64,000 nucleotides of DNA from CAVQTK01 sp963716455 (GTDB lineage: Bacteria > Pseudomonadota > Gammaproteobacteria > Coxiellales > Coxiellaceae): contig CAVQTK010000018.1 of NCBI GenBank assembly GCA_963716455.1, forward strand, positions 1 through 64,000. The letters are read 5' to 3'. The stretch's first letter is position 1. Each line of letters starts with the position of its first letter. This document shows, piece after piece, positions 47,029-56,311 of the stretch. The notes beneath the pieces were generated by a model. That model was not told the DNA's origin. It saw nothing but the letters and a program-made list of their open reading frames with translations, and ran no database searches. The translations under genes and the position numbers were made by a program.

Positions 47029-47856
47029 ATGGATTTAGACAAATGGATAGCTCCTTGTGTGGAATTAGCAAAACAAGCGGGCATAGCAATATTAGATTTT
47101 TGGCAACAGCGAATTGAAAGCCTAGAGATAAAATATAAATCAGATAATACACCTTTTACCTTAGCGGATATAAAAGCGCATCATATTTTGGTGGAAGGGT
47201 TACAACGATTAACTCCTGATTTGCCTATTTTATCAGAAGAAGGCGACTGGCCGGAATATGCACAACGTGCGCAGTGGGATGCGTTTTGGCTATTAGATCC
47301 CCTAGATGGAACACGTGGTTTTATTCGTCATTTAAAAGAATTTAGTGTTAATATTGCTCTGATTGTTCAGCATGTGCCAGTTTTAGGAATCATCTATATT
47401 CCTGTAGAAGAAATTTGCTATTATGCTGAACAAAAAAGTGGGGCATTTAAACAAATTGGAAATCAAGCGCCGGTTACATTACAAAAGCCATTTTCGCAAC
47501 AAGTTCCCGAATTATGGAAGGTGTTAATTGGTCATTTCCAAAAAGGCCAGCGATTAATGCAGCGTATCGGTAATAAAGTACCCTTTCAGTTTATACGTTT
47601 AAATAGTTCAATTAAATTTGGTTGGTTGGCTGAAGGTCGAGCAGATGTTTACCCTAGGTTGAGTGCAATTTGCGAATGGGATACGGCGGCCGGACAGTGT
47701 ATCTTAAAGGCAGCTGGTGGAGCTGTTGTCGATTTGCAAGGACGAGCTTTGCAATATAATCGCAAAACTTCTTTATTAAATCCAGATTTTATCGCTTTGG
47801 GAGATCCACGCTGGATGGATCTATGGTTAAAAATTTTAAATGAGGAATCTAATTGA
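47029..47856 (+). CDS. cysQ: 3'(2'),5'-bisphosphate nucleotidase CysQ
   Basis: 275 residues of the inositol-monophosphatase-like, Mg-dependent, Li-sensitive phosphatase family. Metal and substrate motifs are LPILSEEGDWPEY, FWLLDPLDGTRGFIRHLKEF and CEWDTAAGQCILKAAGG. CysQ removes the 3' phosphate from PAP/PAPS. It starts 15 bases after the L,D-transpeptidase gene and overlaps the malate dehydrogenase start (ATGA), so transcription is probably shared. Confidence 0.9.
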   Translation: MDLDKWIAPCVELAKQAGIAILDFWQQRIESLEIKYKSDNTPFTLADIKAHHILVEGLQRLTPDLPILSEEGDWPEYAQRAQWDAFWLLDPLDGTRGFIRHLKEFSVNIALIVQHVPVLGIIYIPVEEICYYAEQKSGAFKQIGNQAPVTLQKPFSQQVPELWKVLIGHFQKGQRLMQRIGNKVPFQFIRLNSSIKFGWLAEGRADVYPRLSAICEWDTAAGQCILKAAGGAVVDLQGRALQYNRKTSLLNPDFIALGDPRWMDLWLKILNEESN

Positions 47857-48848
47857 TGAAAAAAACAGTTAAAGTAGCGGTTACGGGTGCAGCTGGCCAA
47901 ATTGGCTATGCTTTTTTATTTCGCTTAGCTTCTGGTCAAGCTTTTGGCATGGAGGTAAACATTGAATTACAACTATTGGAGGTTCCAAGTGCCTTATCGG
48001 CTTTACAAGGGGTGAAAATGGAACTTGAAGATTGTGCCTTCCCTTTGTTGCAGCGCATCACTGTAACTGATGATGTGAATAGAGCTATGCGTGATGCCAA
48101 TTGGATAGTTTTGATTGGGGCTATGCCGCGTAAGGCTGGAATGGAACGAAGCGATCTATTGCAGGTTAACGGTGGTATTTTTACCACTCAAGGAAGAGCT
48201 ATTAATGAGCAAGCTGCAGATGATGTACGTATCTTTGTGGTTGGAAACCCATGCAATACTAATTGCTTAATTGCTATGCATAGTGCACCAGACGTGCCAA
48301 GGAAACACTTTTTTGCTATGACCATGTTGGATGAAAATCGTGCCAAAATGCAGTTAGCAATTAAAGCTGGAGTTGACGTGACCAAAGTGAGCCAAATGTA
48401 TATTTGGGGTAATCATTCTGCGACGCAATATCCCGATTTTTATCATGCTAAAATTCAGAATCAACTTGTACCTATGGTGATTAGTGATGAGAAATGGTTA
48501 CAAACTGATTTTATTACTACTGTGCAAACTCGAGGTGCTGAAGTTATAAAAACTCGCGGAGCTTCTTCTGCAGCTTCCGCGGCCAATGGTATAATTGACG
48601 GTCTATATCACTTAGCTCATGAGACGCCTTCCGGATTAGCTTATTCCATGGCCTGTGCTTCACAAGGGGATTATGGTGTTGATGAAGGTTTAATTTTCTC
48701 TTTTCCATGTCATACAGAAAATGGTGAAGTCAAACCGATTTTAGGAATTGAACACAACTCCTTTGGTAAACAAAAATTGCAAATCACTTTGGATGAATTA
48801 CGTCAAGAACGGACAATGGTTAAAGGATTGGGTTTAATTGATAAGTAA
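47853..48848 (+). CDS. mdh: Malate dehydrogenase (NAD)
   Basis: 331 residues. The Rossmann start is VAVTGAAGQIGYAFLFRLAS, the mobile loop with catalytic Arg is IGAMPRKAGMERSDLLQVNG, NPCNTNCLIA carries substrate contacts, and the Asp and catalytic His are in TMLDENRAKMQLA and IWGNHSATQYPDF. This is the cytosolic-type enzyme seen in Legionella and Coxiella. It interconverts malate and oxaloacetate in the TCA cycle. It overlaps cysQ by four bases. Confidence 0.95.
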   Translation: MMKKTVKVAVTGAAGQIGYAFLFRLASGQAFGMEVNIELQLLEVPSALSALQGVKMELEDCAFPLLQRITVTDDVNRAMRDANWIVLIGAMPRKAGMERSDLLQVNGGIFTTQGRAINEQAADDVRIFVVGNPCNTNCLIAMHSAPDVPRKHFFAMTMLDENRAKMQLAIKAGVDVTKVSQMYIWGNHSATQYPDFYHAKIQNQLVPMVISDEKWLQTDFITTVQTRGAEVIKTRGASSAASAANGIIDGLYHLAHETPSGLAYSMACASQGDYGVDEGLIFSFPCHTENGEVKPILGIEHNSFGKQKLQITLDELRQERTMVKGLGLIDK

Positions 48849-49076
48849 TATTGATTCCATTAGGTAAACAATTACTTACTTTTTTTAAATCCTCGCGCAA
48901 GCAGCGGGTATTTTTATTTTTCTTGTATAATTTCGCCTGCGCAAACAAGTTCGCGCGACGGCGACCCAAGGGGAAGCATTCGCATGCTAGCCCTGCCTGT
49001 CCCCTTTAGGGGAGGGAAACCCCATAGCGTAAAGGTTCCGGCAAGCCGCGGCGAATAAATTTGAAAATGGTCATAA
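48849..49076 (+). promoter_or_regulatory. GC-rich leader of lysAC with possible promoter
   Basis: A TATAAT at 48926-48931 could start a transcript with a leader of about 140 bases that is far richer in GC than its surroundings. It has small hairpins (AGCAT-TCGC-ATGCT around 48975-48988, TCCCC-TTTA-GGGGA near 49000-49013) and a 24-codon ORF from 48986 (MLALPVPFRGGKPHSV). It does not match the lysine riboswitch as I know it. Part of it (CCAAGGGGAAGC) echoes the GC-rich hairpin at 13150. Confidence 0.35.
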
Positions 49077-51652
49077 ATGAAAAACAATTGGATAGTTATT
49101 AAGTTTGGTGGTACTAGCGTTTCTAGTTTGGCTAACTGGAAAAATATCGCCTTCATAATTCGCCAACATCTTGCCGCTTCACGCCGAATATTAGTAGTGT
49201 GTTCTGCTATAACACGAATATCTAACCAATTGGATGCAGTATTATCCGCTGCTTTACGCGGGGATCAGCTACCACTATTAAAAGAGATTGAAATGAGTCA
49301 TCGCCGGCTTTGCGAAGAGCTGGGAGTTGATTTTGCAATTATTGCCTCTTATTTCAATCAGCTGGTTCAGTGGGTGGAGGGAGTATCTTTAATTTTAGAA
49401 GTTACACCTCGAGTAAGAGCACAAGTGATGGCTTTAGGTGAGCTGATGTCTACTAAGCTGGGAGCGGCATATCTGCAGGCCCAACAGCAGATTCCTGTTC
49501 ATTGGCAAGACGCGCGAGAATTGCTACGAGTAGAAGAAGACCCTCATGCGCATCACAGCGCCGCGTATTTAATGGCGCGTTGCAGTACCGAAACGGATAA
49601 CGATCTCATATCGCAACTCAATTCTCTTCCTGGTGTGATCATAACCCAAGGTTTTATTGCGTATAACCACAAAAGAGAAACTGTATTACTAGGTCGCGGC
49701 GGGTCCGATACTTCCGCCAGTTATTTTGCTGCTAAAATAAATGCTATTGGCTGTGAAATATGGACCGATGTTCCCGGTATATACACAGCAAATCCGCATC
49801 AAATCTCTGAAGCACGTTTATTACTGCAATTAGATTATGATGAAGCCCAAGAAATAGCTTCGATGGGTGGCAAAGTATTGCATCCCAATTGTATTTCGCC
49901 GGTTAAACAGCAGCAAATTCCTTTATACGTCAAGTGTACTGCCTATCCAGAACGTGCCGGAACTAAAATTACCTTAACTAGTGATAAATCTGCTGTACAA
50001 ATTAAATCAGTGCTGTGCAAATACGGAATCTTACTTATTTCTATAGAAACAGTGCGAATGTGGCAACAAGTAGGTTTTTTAGCTCAGGTCTTTTCCTGTT
50101 TTAAGCAACGCGGTCTATCCATTGATTTAGTTTCCACTTCTGAATCGAATGTTACCGTTTCTTTAGATATGCAAGCCACAGCAAGCGATTTAACAATAAT
50201 CGACCTTTTGCTGCAAGATTTGAATGTATTTGCAAAAGCGCGAATGATTGGACCTTGTGCAGCAATTAGTTTAATTGGTCATCATATTCGCGCCAGTTTA
50301 TACAAATTAGGAGAAATTTTTTCTGTTTTTGAGCAGCATCCGGTGCATATGCTCTCCCAAGCTGCAAACGATTTAAATTTAACTTTTGTGGTCGATGAAG
50401 ATCAAGCCGAACGTATAGCCCAAAAAATTCATGCTTTACTAATTGAAAAAAACCCTGCTGCTGGTTGTTTTAGTCAAAGCTGGATTGAAGAATTTGGAAC
50501 ATCTATTCGCCCAGACCGCTCACCTTGGTGGCAGCGTCGTCGTACTGAACTGATAAATCTTATAGCACAGCAAAAAAATCCATTATATGTTTATGAAGCT
50601 TCTTGCTTACAGCATAATGCGCAGCAATTGCTAAATTGTAAATCTATTGACCGCATCTTTTATTCGATGAAGGCCAATCATTACGCGCCTATTTTGCAGC
50701 ATTTTTATCAGATGGGATTGGGATTTGAATGCGTTTCTTTGACAGAAATACATGAGGCTTTACGTCTTTTTCCCAACATAGATCGTTCACGACTGTTGTT
50801 TACACCTAATTTTGCACCACGTGAAGAATATGAACAAGCTTTGGCGGCTAAAGTATGGGTAACTTTAGATAGTTTGTATCCCCTCCAATATTGGCCAGAA
50901 GTTTTTGCTAATCAAACTGTATTAATTCGTGTGGATCCAGGTCAAGGACATGGCCATCACCGTTATGTTTGTACCGCAGGGACGCAATCGAAATTTGGAA
51001 TCCCCCTTACTGAGCTACCTTTGGTATTAAATTTAGCCAAGGTGCATAACATCCGTATTATAGGATTGCACACTCATGTGGGTAGTGGCATTTTTCGGAC
51101 GCAGACTTGGCAAGAAAATTTTGCTGCTTTAGTACAGATCTTGGATCAATTTCCAGATGTTAAATATGTAAATTTAGGTGGTGGCCTTGGAGTAAACGAA
51201 AAACCAGGCGAGCACCCCTTAAATATTCAAGCTGTCGATGAATCTTTGATGCAGGTTAAAGCGGCTTTTTCGTCGCTACAAATTTGGATGGAGCCAGGCC
51301 GTTACTTAGTGGCAGAGGCGGGGGTTTTATTAGCTCGTGTGACACAAGTTAAGGAAAAAAATGATGTGTTGTTTATTGGCATAGAAACAGGCATGAATTC
51401 ATTGCTCCGACCTTCTCTATATGGTTCTTATCATGAAATTGTTAATCTAACACGGTTGGAAGAAAAAAATCTATAATGGCTCATATTGTTGGGCCTATTT
51501 GTGAATCAGGTGATATTTTAGGGTATTCGCGAATTTTACCTAAGACTCAAGAAGGAGACGTATTATTAATTGCCAATACAGGAGCCTATGGTCAGGTGAT
51601 GAGCTCGAATTATAACATGCGTCAACCGGCTAAAGAATATTATCTGATTTAG
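49077..51652 (+). pseudogene. lysAC: Bifunctional aspartokinase/diaminopimelate decarboxylase, frameshifted near the end
   Basis: The intact part (799 residues) begins WIVIKFGGTSVSSLANWKNI, an aspartokinase (first step of lysine/threonine synthesis), with ACT-like regulation near residues 300-450. It continues with a PLP-fold decarboxylase (last step of lysine synthesis): FYSMKANHY holds the PLP lysine, then GLHTHVGSGIF and YVNLGGGLGV. The normal C-terminus, MAHIVGPICESGDILGYSRI to the stop at 51652, is in another frame. A run of seven As at 51463-51469 lies just before; eight As would restore an 858-residue protein. The lost CESGD motif supplies an active-site Cys, so the decarboxylase is probably dead unless slippage or a sequencing error explains the run. 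Confidence 0.88.
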
Positions 51653-51654
51653 TA

Positions 51655-51679
51655 GTCTGTATAACAATTGTCAACAGAC
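51655..51679. repeat. Short inverted repeat, REP-like family member
   Basis: GTCTGT (51655) faces ACAGAC (51674) around ATAACAATTGTCA. The right half shares ACAATTGTCAACAGAC with the repeat at 59973-60005 and resembles the edge of 20984-21066. It lies just downstream of lysAC and upstream of the ttcA 3' end. Confidence 0.55.
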
Positions 51680-51714
51680 ACTAAAATACATGTGAACGAC
51701 TTTTCATTCAGAAT

Positions 51715-52506
51715 TTACCTCAAATGGAAATTCCATGCTGCGAGTGGGTTATTATCCTCATGAAAGTTCCACCAATTTTTATCCATCAAATGACTTGGTT
51801 GAATACTGCTCAGCGCATGCAAAATGTTACTGGGTATTTTTGGATTTTCTCTGGCTAAATCATCAATCAAATTTTTTACTCTGACTCGAGCTAAGTTTTC
51901 CTGTGAGCCACATAAATTGCAAGGAATAATGGGAAATTCCCGCCACTTGGCATATTGAATAATATCTTGTTCCTGACAGTAAACCAGTGGCCTGATGACA
52001 TGTAATTTCTTATCATCAGTTAATAATTTTGGTGGCATAGACTTAATTTGCCCATTATATAAAATAGACATCAGCAAAGTACGAATCAAATCATCGCGAT
52101 GATGACCCAGCGCGACCTTATTAAAGCCATTTTCTTGGGCATAACGGTAAATATTACCCCGACGTAGGCGAGAGCATAAGGAACAATAAGTTTTTCCTTC
52201 GGGAATTTTCTCTTTGACCACACCATAGGTATTACGTTTGATAATCACAAAGGGAATTTTTTGTTTTTCCAACCAGGCACGCATCTTGGTGTCATCCCAA
52301 CCAGGTTGCGATTGATCTAGAGTGAATGCCAAAAGTTCAAAATCAGCTTTTAACAGGCGAAGTTGCCAAAGCAAACTTAATAAAGTGTAAGAATCTTTTC
52401 CTCCAGACAGACATGTCAAAATTCGATCACCTTTTTGAATGAGGCGATAATCAGCAATTGCCTTATTTAAATAATTAAACAGTTTTTTTTCAACATGTTG
52501 TGTCAT
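51715..52506 (-). CDS. ttcA: tRNA 2-thiocytidine synthetase TtcA
   Basis: 263 residues with the PP-loop LSGGKDSYTLLSLLWQL for ATP use and two CxxC motifs, TYCSLCSRLRR and IPCNLCGSQ, that hold a 4Fe-4S cluster. The enzyme thiolates C32 in some tRNAs using sulfur from a cysteine desulfurase, for which the IscS-like protein of this window is a candidate donor. Conserved GHHRDDLIRTLLMSIL supports the call. Confidence 0.95.
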   Translation of the reverse strand: MTQHVEKKLFNYLNKAIADYRLIQKGDRILTCLSGGKDSYTLLSLLWQLRLLKADFELLAFTLDQSQPGWDDTKMRAWLEKQKIPFVIIKRNTYGVVKEKIPEGKTYCSLCSRLRRGNIYRYAQENGFNKVALGHHRDDLIRTLLMSILYNGQIKSMPPKLLTDDKKLHVIRPLVYCQEQDIIQYAKWREFPIIPCNLCGSQENLARVRVKNLIDDLARENPKIPSNILHALSSIQPSHLMDKNWWNFHEDNNPLAAWNFHLR

Positions 52507-52652
52507 GTAGGGTAATGTACTGAATTATTGTCTAAGGTGCAATCTATAACATAATAGCCCTGGAAATAGCTCTTTTATTGGTCAGATGGCAAGATTGATA
52601 CTATACTTAAACAAAAGTAGGCGTTTTTTAATAGAAATAGGAGGTTAGGGTT

Positions 52653-53111
52653 ATGCCAAGCACAAATCTAACCAATTTTCTTCGACAGCATAACGTAAAA
52701 TTTAGCACTATTAGCCATACACCGGCTTATACAGCGCAAGAAATTGCTGCTGCAGCCCATATTTCAGGGATGTCTTTGGCTAAATCGGTGGTGATGAAGA
52801 TTGATGGAAAGTTGGCAATTTTGGTAGAACCTGCAAACTGTAAGGTCAATTTAAAAGCCTTACAACAAGAGCTGAAAGCACGAAATATAGAGTTAGCCCA
52901 TGAATATGAGTTTCAAGATGTTTTCATTGAATGCGAAACTGGAGCGGTTCCACCTATTGGAGAGTTATTTGATATCGATGTCTATGTAGATGACGTTATC
53001 AAATATCAGGACGAAATTGCCTTTAGTGCAGGAAATCATAGTGAATTGATTAAAATGCGTTATGATGATTTTGAAAATTTGGTCAAACCTACTCATGTAC
53101 ATTTGCATTAG
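52653..53111 (+). CDS. YbaK/EbsC-type aminoacyl-tRNA deacylase
   Basis: 152 residues of the YbaK/ProX superfamily. The lysine expected in the active site lies in GMSLAKSVVMKIDGK, and the later ETGAVPPIGELFDIDVYVDD is the family's glycine/proline loop. Members hydrolyse mischarged tRNAs (for example Cys- or Ala-tRNAPro) in trans. Its start follows a good AGGAGG. Which amino acid it edits is not clear from sequence. Confidence 0.85.
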   Translation: MPSTNLTNFLRQHNVKFSTISHTPAYTAQEIAAAAHISGMSLAKSVVMKIDGKLAILVEPANCKVNLKALQQELKARNIELAHEYEFQDVFIECETGAVPPIGELFDIDVYVDDVIKYQDEIAFSAGNHSELIKMRYDDFENLVKPTHVHLH

Positions 53112-53177
53112 AGTAGCTAACATGAAGCTACAGAGTGAGCTATTGCATAGCTAGTAAACAAAGAGTGCATAAAAAAG

Positions 53178-53216
53178 TAAAGCTGCATAGAAGGATCTAT
53201 GCAGCTTTATTTTTTA
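53178..53216. terminator. Rho-independent terminator, probably two-way
   Basis: A perfect 13-bp stem (TAAAGCTGCATAG with CTATGCAGCTTTA, loop AAGGAT) is followed by a T-rich run on the plus strand and preceded by A-rich sequence, so it can end the deacylase gene and the convergent lipoprotein gene. Confidence 0.88.
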
Positions 53217-53218
53217 TA

Positions 53219-53473
53219 TTAATAAACAGATACATAATCAAAATTATAATAACTGTAATAACGATTAGTACAGTGATAATAAGGAAATTCGGTGCAATAG
53301 ACATAACCTGGTGGTGGAGAATAATACTTATTTACTGTTTTATAATAAAATTTGGGTTTGTAATAATTTGCGGTATAAGTATTATTATAATTTGAACAAC
53401 TTGTTAAAGCTGCAATCCCACAACAGGCTAGTAAAACCACAACAACACTATATTTAGTCCTTTTTATGTTCAT
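53219..53473 (-). CDS. Small tyrosine-rich lipoprotein
   Basis: 84 residues. A signal sequence ends in the lipobox LTSC (VVVVLLACCGIAALTSC), so the mature protein would start at Cys and be anchored by lipid. The rest has about 18 Tyr, including YCTEFPYYHC with two Cys. No family is known to me. The gene ends at the shared terminator, and a 32-bp palindrome lies about 90 bases upstream of its start. Confidence 0.7.
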   Translation of the reverse strand: MNIKRTKYSVVVVLLACCGIAALTSCSNYNNTYTANYYKPKFYYKTVNKYYSPPPGYVYCTEFPYYHCTNRYYSYYNFDYVSVY

Positions 53474-53560
53474 AATTCTTCCCTTTCATCGTATTTAAAT
53501 TAATCTTTAATAATTATAGCAGGGAGATTTTGAAAGAAAGGTAAAGAACTCTAGGTGGAA

Positions 53561-53592
53561 GTAAAAGAGAGAAGTTAACTTCTCTCTTTTAC
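53561..53592. terminator. Perfect 32-bp palindrome, probable two-way terminator
   Basis: GTAAAAGAGAGAAGTT is followed at once by its exact reverse complement. The stem has A-rich and T-rich ends, as in bidirectional terminators, and it lies 24 bases after the 3' end of the membrane pseudogene copy A. Confidence 0.7.
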
Positions 53593-53615
53593 CTTTATTA
53601 TTTTAAACTTAGAGT

Positions 53616-56055
53616 TTAAGCAAAAGCGTGTCTACGTGCATATCCTTCATCATATTCAGCTGTTGCTTTCGTAAGAGCATTCCATGCCGCTACAGGAACT
53701 GTAGCTCTACTTCCACCGCCTACCAGTGTAGCTCTGCAATGTAGAGCACTATATAATTGAGGAACTTCACTGCATTCTCCACGTTCTGCCCTATATTTCT
53801 TTCTAAGATCTTCACTATTTTCTAATATGTTTTGCTCGAAATTAGGTATTTCGCAAATAAACATAGGTACCCCAATCATAAGCACAAAGCACAGTTTTTC
53901 CACTGCTCTTTGTGGGATGGATGTACCAGGAATATTTAGCTGATCTTGAGTAAAGAAATCGACTCCAAAGTTATGCAAAATAAATCTTTGAAAACTGTTT
54001 AATGAGGCATTCAATATGCAAAAAGCACGCAAAGACATGGAGCCGGTTACCACAGTTGTAGTAAAAAATTGGCTTGCTAGGGGGGGCTTTTTAATTGCTA
54101 AAGCCGTAGTTGACACTAGTGATTTATAAGAGGCAAAGATCCCTGAAGGTAAAAATATAGCAACTAAAACCCCAGCCGTAATGGGCGCCCCTTTTAAGAA
54201 CAAGAAACCACCCAGCCCTGCTGCAAAAGAAAGGATTGGTAACACTACCTTGATTATAATTCGTAATAGGTTAAGAATAGAGGCTTTTGCGTTAGCTATT
54301 TCTCGCGGAGTTAGATCGTCAATATTTCCACTAGTATATTTTTCAACAACGGGTAATAAACGATTTACTAATGTACCCAGAAATACGGGAAATAGCTCCG
54401 ATTAACATAGCAGGACCTCTGGCTTGTTCCATATCCTTATGTTCTACATGGTAATATAGTTCTATTTGATCAATAAGTGTGACAGCAGTGTAAAGGCCAA
54501 TAAAGGTACCAAATAAGCGTCATTAATAAGAAATACTCTAGATATATCAACAACTGCCGGGATCCCTCGTAAATACTGGCATAGGATTTTAAAAAAGTTA
54601 CCGTTACAAGTTCCTTTTGCTAATCGGATAGCTCCCTTCAATGTATCTTCAATACAATTACCCAAAAACTCAAGATGAGGCTCAATGCGTCTCTCCATGA
54701 AAAATTTATAGTAATATCGGGCTAAAATAGTTATATTTATTGCCCAAATTGCAGCAGAATTCTTGAAGCAGGTGTCTCATTTGACCAATCTAAAATGGCC
54801 GTTCCGTCTGATGAACCTAAAACTAGGTTGTTTACGTCAAATGCCATTTGGGCCGCTACACGAACTGTCCAACGCCAAAGTTGACGTAGGAAGCTTGTTT
54901 CCGCCAGCCTTGCTTGAACCTGGTTTGCTAATAAATTTCCCTGCAAAGTGTTTGGGATTCCCCTAGGAAGAGAGTTATTCTCAATCTTCCTAGAGGATCC
55001 AGGTGAATAAGTTTATTATCTGCAATTAAATAATGTTTGTTACTTTTCGAATGTTCTTTGGCTGCTTTCAACCGTGCTCTCTTTTGTGTAGAACTTTCAT
55101 TACCATAAGTCAGGGTTACTGCGGGTGGAAACGGCGCACCGAAGGAGGTTATTCGCTGCCAATATGACTTTTGATTGGGACTATCCCAAGACTCCTCCAT
55201 TTGATGACGTTCACTAGGACCATTAATCCCCAAAAGATCAACTCCAGAGTTAAAAAGAAGAGTTGCTGCTACAGATATCGCGTAGATTACAGCTTGGCCA
55301 GCTTGATCTTGTAAATCAGTAAGGCTATCTTTTCCGGTGCTTGGATCAATTGTTGGGGTTGCAAGTCGCCAGTCTATCAGGTAGCTACCAATACCTCTGG
55401 CCACTGCGAAGACGAAGTAGTATTGAAAAATACATTCACTGCCTAATGAAAAATAAGGTATTCGAGTGTATAACCACCGTGGTAATCGTCTTATATCACA
55501 GGATGGCCGTGAACTTTGTGGAGAAGATTGTATTTCTTTCTGCCTCTTCTTCCTCATCAGGCTGGACTGGTTGCTGTTGAAATTCAAGCTCGACACCCGG
55601 ATCCCCATGCTGTCTTTTTGATTCGCTTAAATCATCTAATTCTGTTTCACTTGGAGCAACAGGAGTATAAAGTCCTTTCCAGCTATTATAAAGCCCACTC
55701 GAACCACCCCGAGGATGATTGTGTTTGGTTTGTCCCCTTTTGTTGTCTTGATGTAGATTCCTTTTCATCCAAATCTTCTTCTATTTCAATTGATTCATCT
55801 GGCGAAGGAATTCTTGTGGCGCCCCCACCTTGTAGCTTCTCATACTTGTTTTCTTTTGAATTAACAAGAGGTGAATAAATACAACCACTCTTTCCTCACC
55901 TTCTTCTTCCTGCTGAAAAAACACTTGACTTTTGTCTTCACTCGAATATCATCGCGATTATCCGAGTTTTTATCCTTTTTTGCTCTTGGGTGAATTAGAA
56001 CGGAATCATCTAAATTGATTGAGTTTTTGGACTTTCTGGGGAATTGTCTATTCAT
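53616..56055 (-). pseudogene. Multi-pass membrane protein paralog A, broken by frameshifts
   Basis: The product starts at 56055 (MNRQFPRKSKNSINLDDSVL) and continues, across at least five frame changes, through RLPRWLYTRIPYFSLGSECI, SSDGTAILDWSN, ERRIEPHLEFLGNCIEDTLK and a last part FAAGLGGFLFLKGAPITAGV to 53616 (ending RRHAFA). Several hydrophobic segments and the order of blocks match paralog B downstream in sequence (56312-58559), at moderate identity. It is a lineage-specific family; no known domain was recognised. It cannot be translated as one protein now. A strong conserved promoter remains upstream. Confidence 0.8.
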
Positions 56056-56105
56056 GATTACCTCACATTTTTTTTGACTAAATTAAAACTACGACCAAGT
56101 GTTTG

Positions 56106-56134
56106 AGTCTATTTAAGTAATTTTCTCTTGTCAA
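56106..56134 (-). promoter_or_regulatory. Promoter of paralog A with overlapping palindrome
   Basis: Reading leftward, a perfect TTGACA (56134-56129) and TAGACT (56111-56106) are 17 bases apart. The -35 lies in the perfect palindrome TTCTCTTG-A-CAAGAGAA, a possible operator. The paralog B promoter has the same TTGACA and a similar -10. Confidence 0.65.
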
Positions 56135-56227
56135 GAGAAGAGTTTGTTTTTTTCTTCTGTAAAATGCTTTTTTATTGGTAATTAAATCTTAAATTTTTGG
56201 TAAATTTTTCACTGCGAACCGCATTAG

Positions 56228-56271
56228 GGGTGAAGCAATCCACCAATTACCATTTCTGGATTGCTTCACCC
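56228..56271. repeat. Long hairpin, REP-like
   Basis: GGGTGAAGCAATCCA (56228-56242) pairs perfectly with TGGATTGCTTCACCC (56257-56271). The TGAAGCAATC core is that of the dispersed repeat family. It lies between paralog A and paralog B; with no T-run it is more likely a repeat than a terminator. Confidence 0.75.
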
Positions 56272-56311
56272 TCCAGATTACTTCCCCTCACAAACCCGGT
56301 AAGTTTCTAGA

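Noticed and set aside
48849..49076. Lysine riboswitch in front of lysAC
   Set aside because: The conserved AGAGG/GGGAAAAGG-type elements of that riboswitch are not present in order.
55516..55878. 120-codon plus-strand frame inside paralog A
   Set aside because: It is antisense to the paralog's conserved N-terminal region; the opposite strand matches paralog B.
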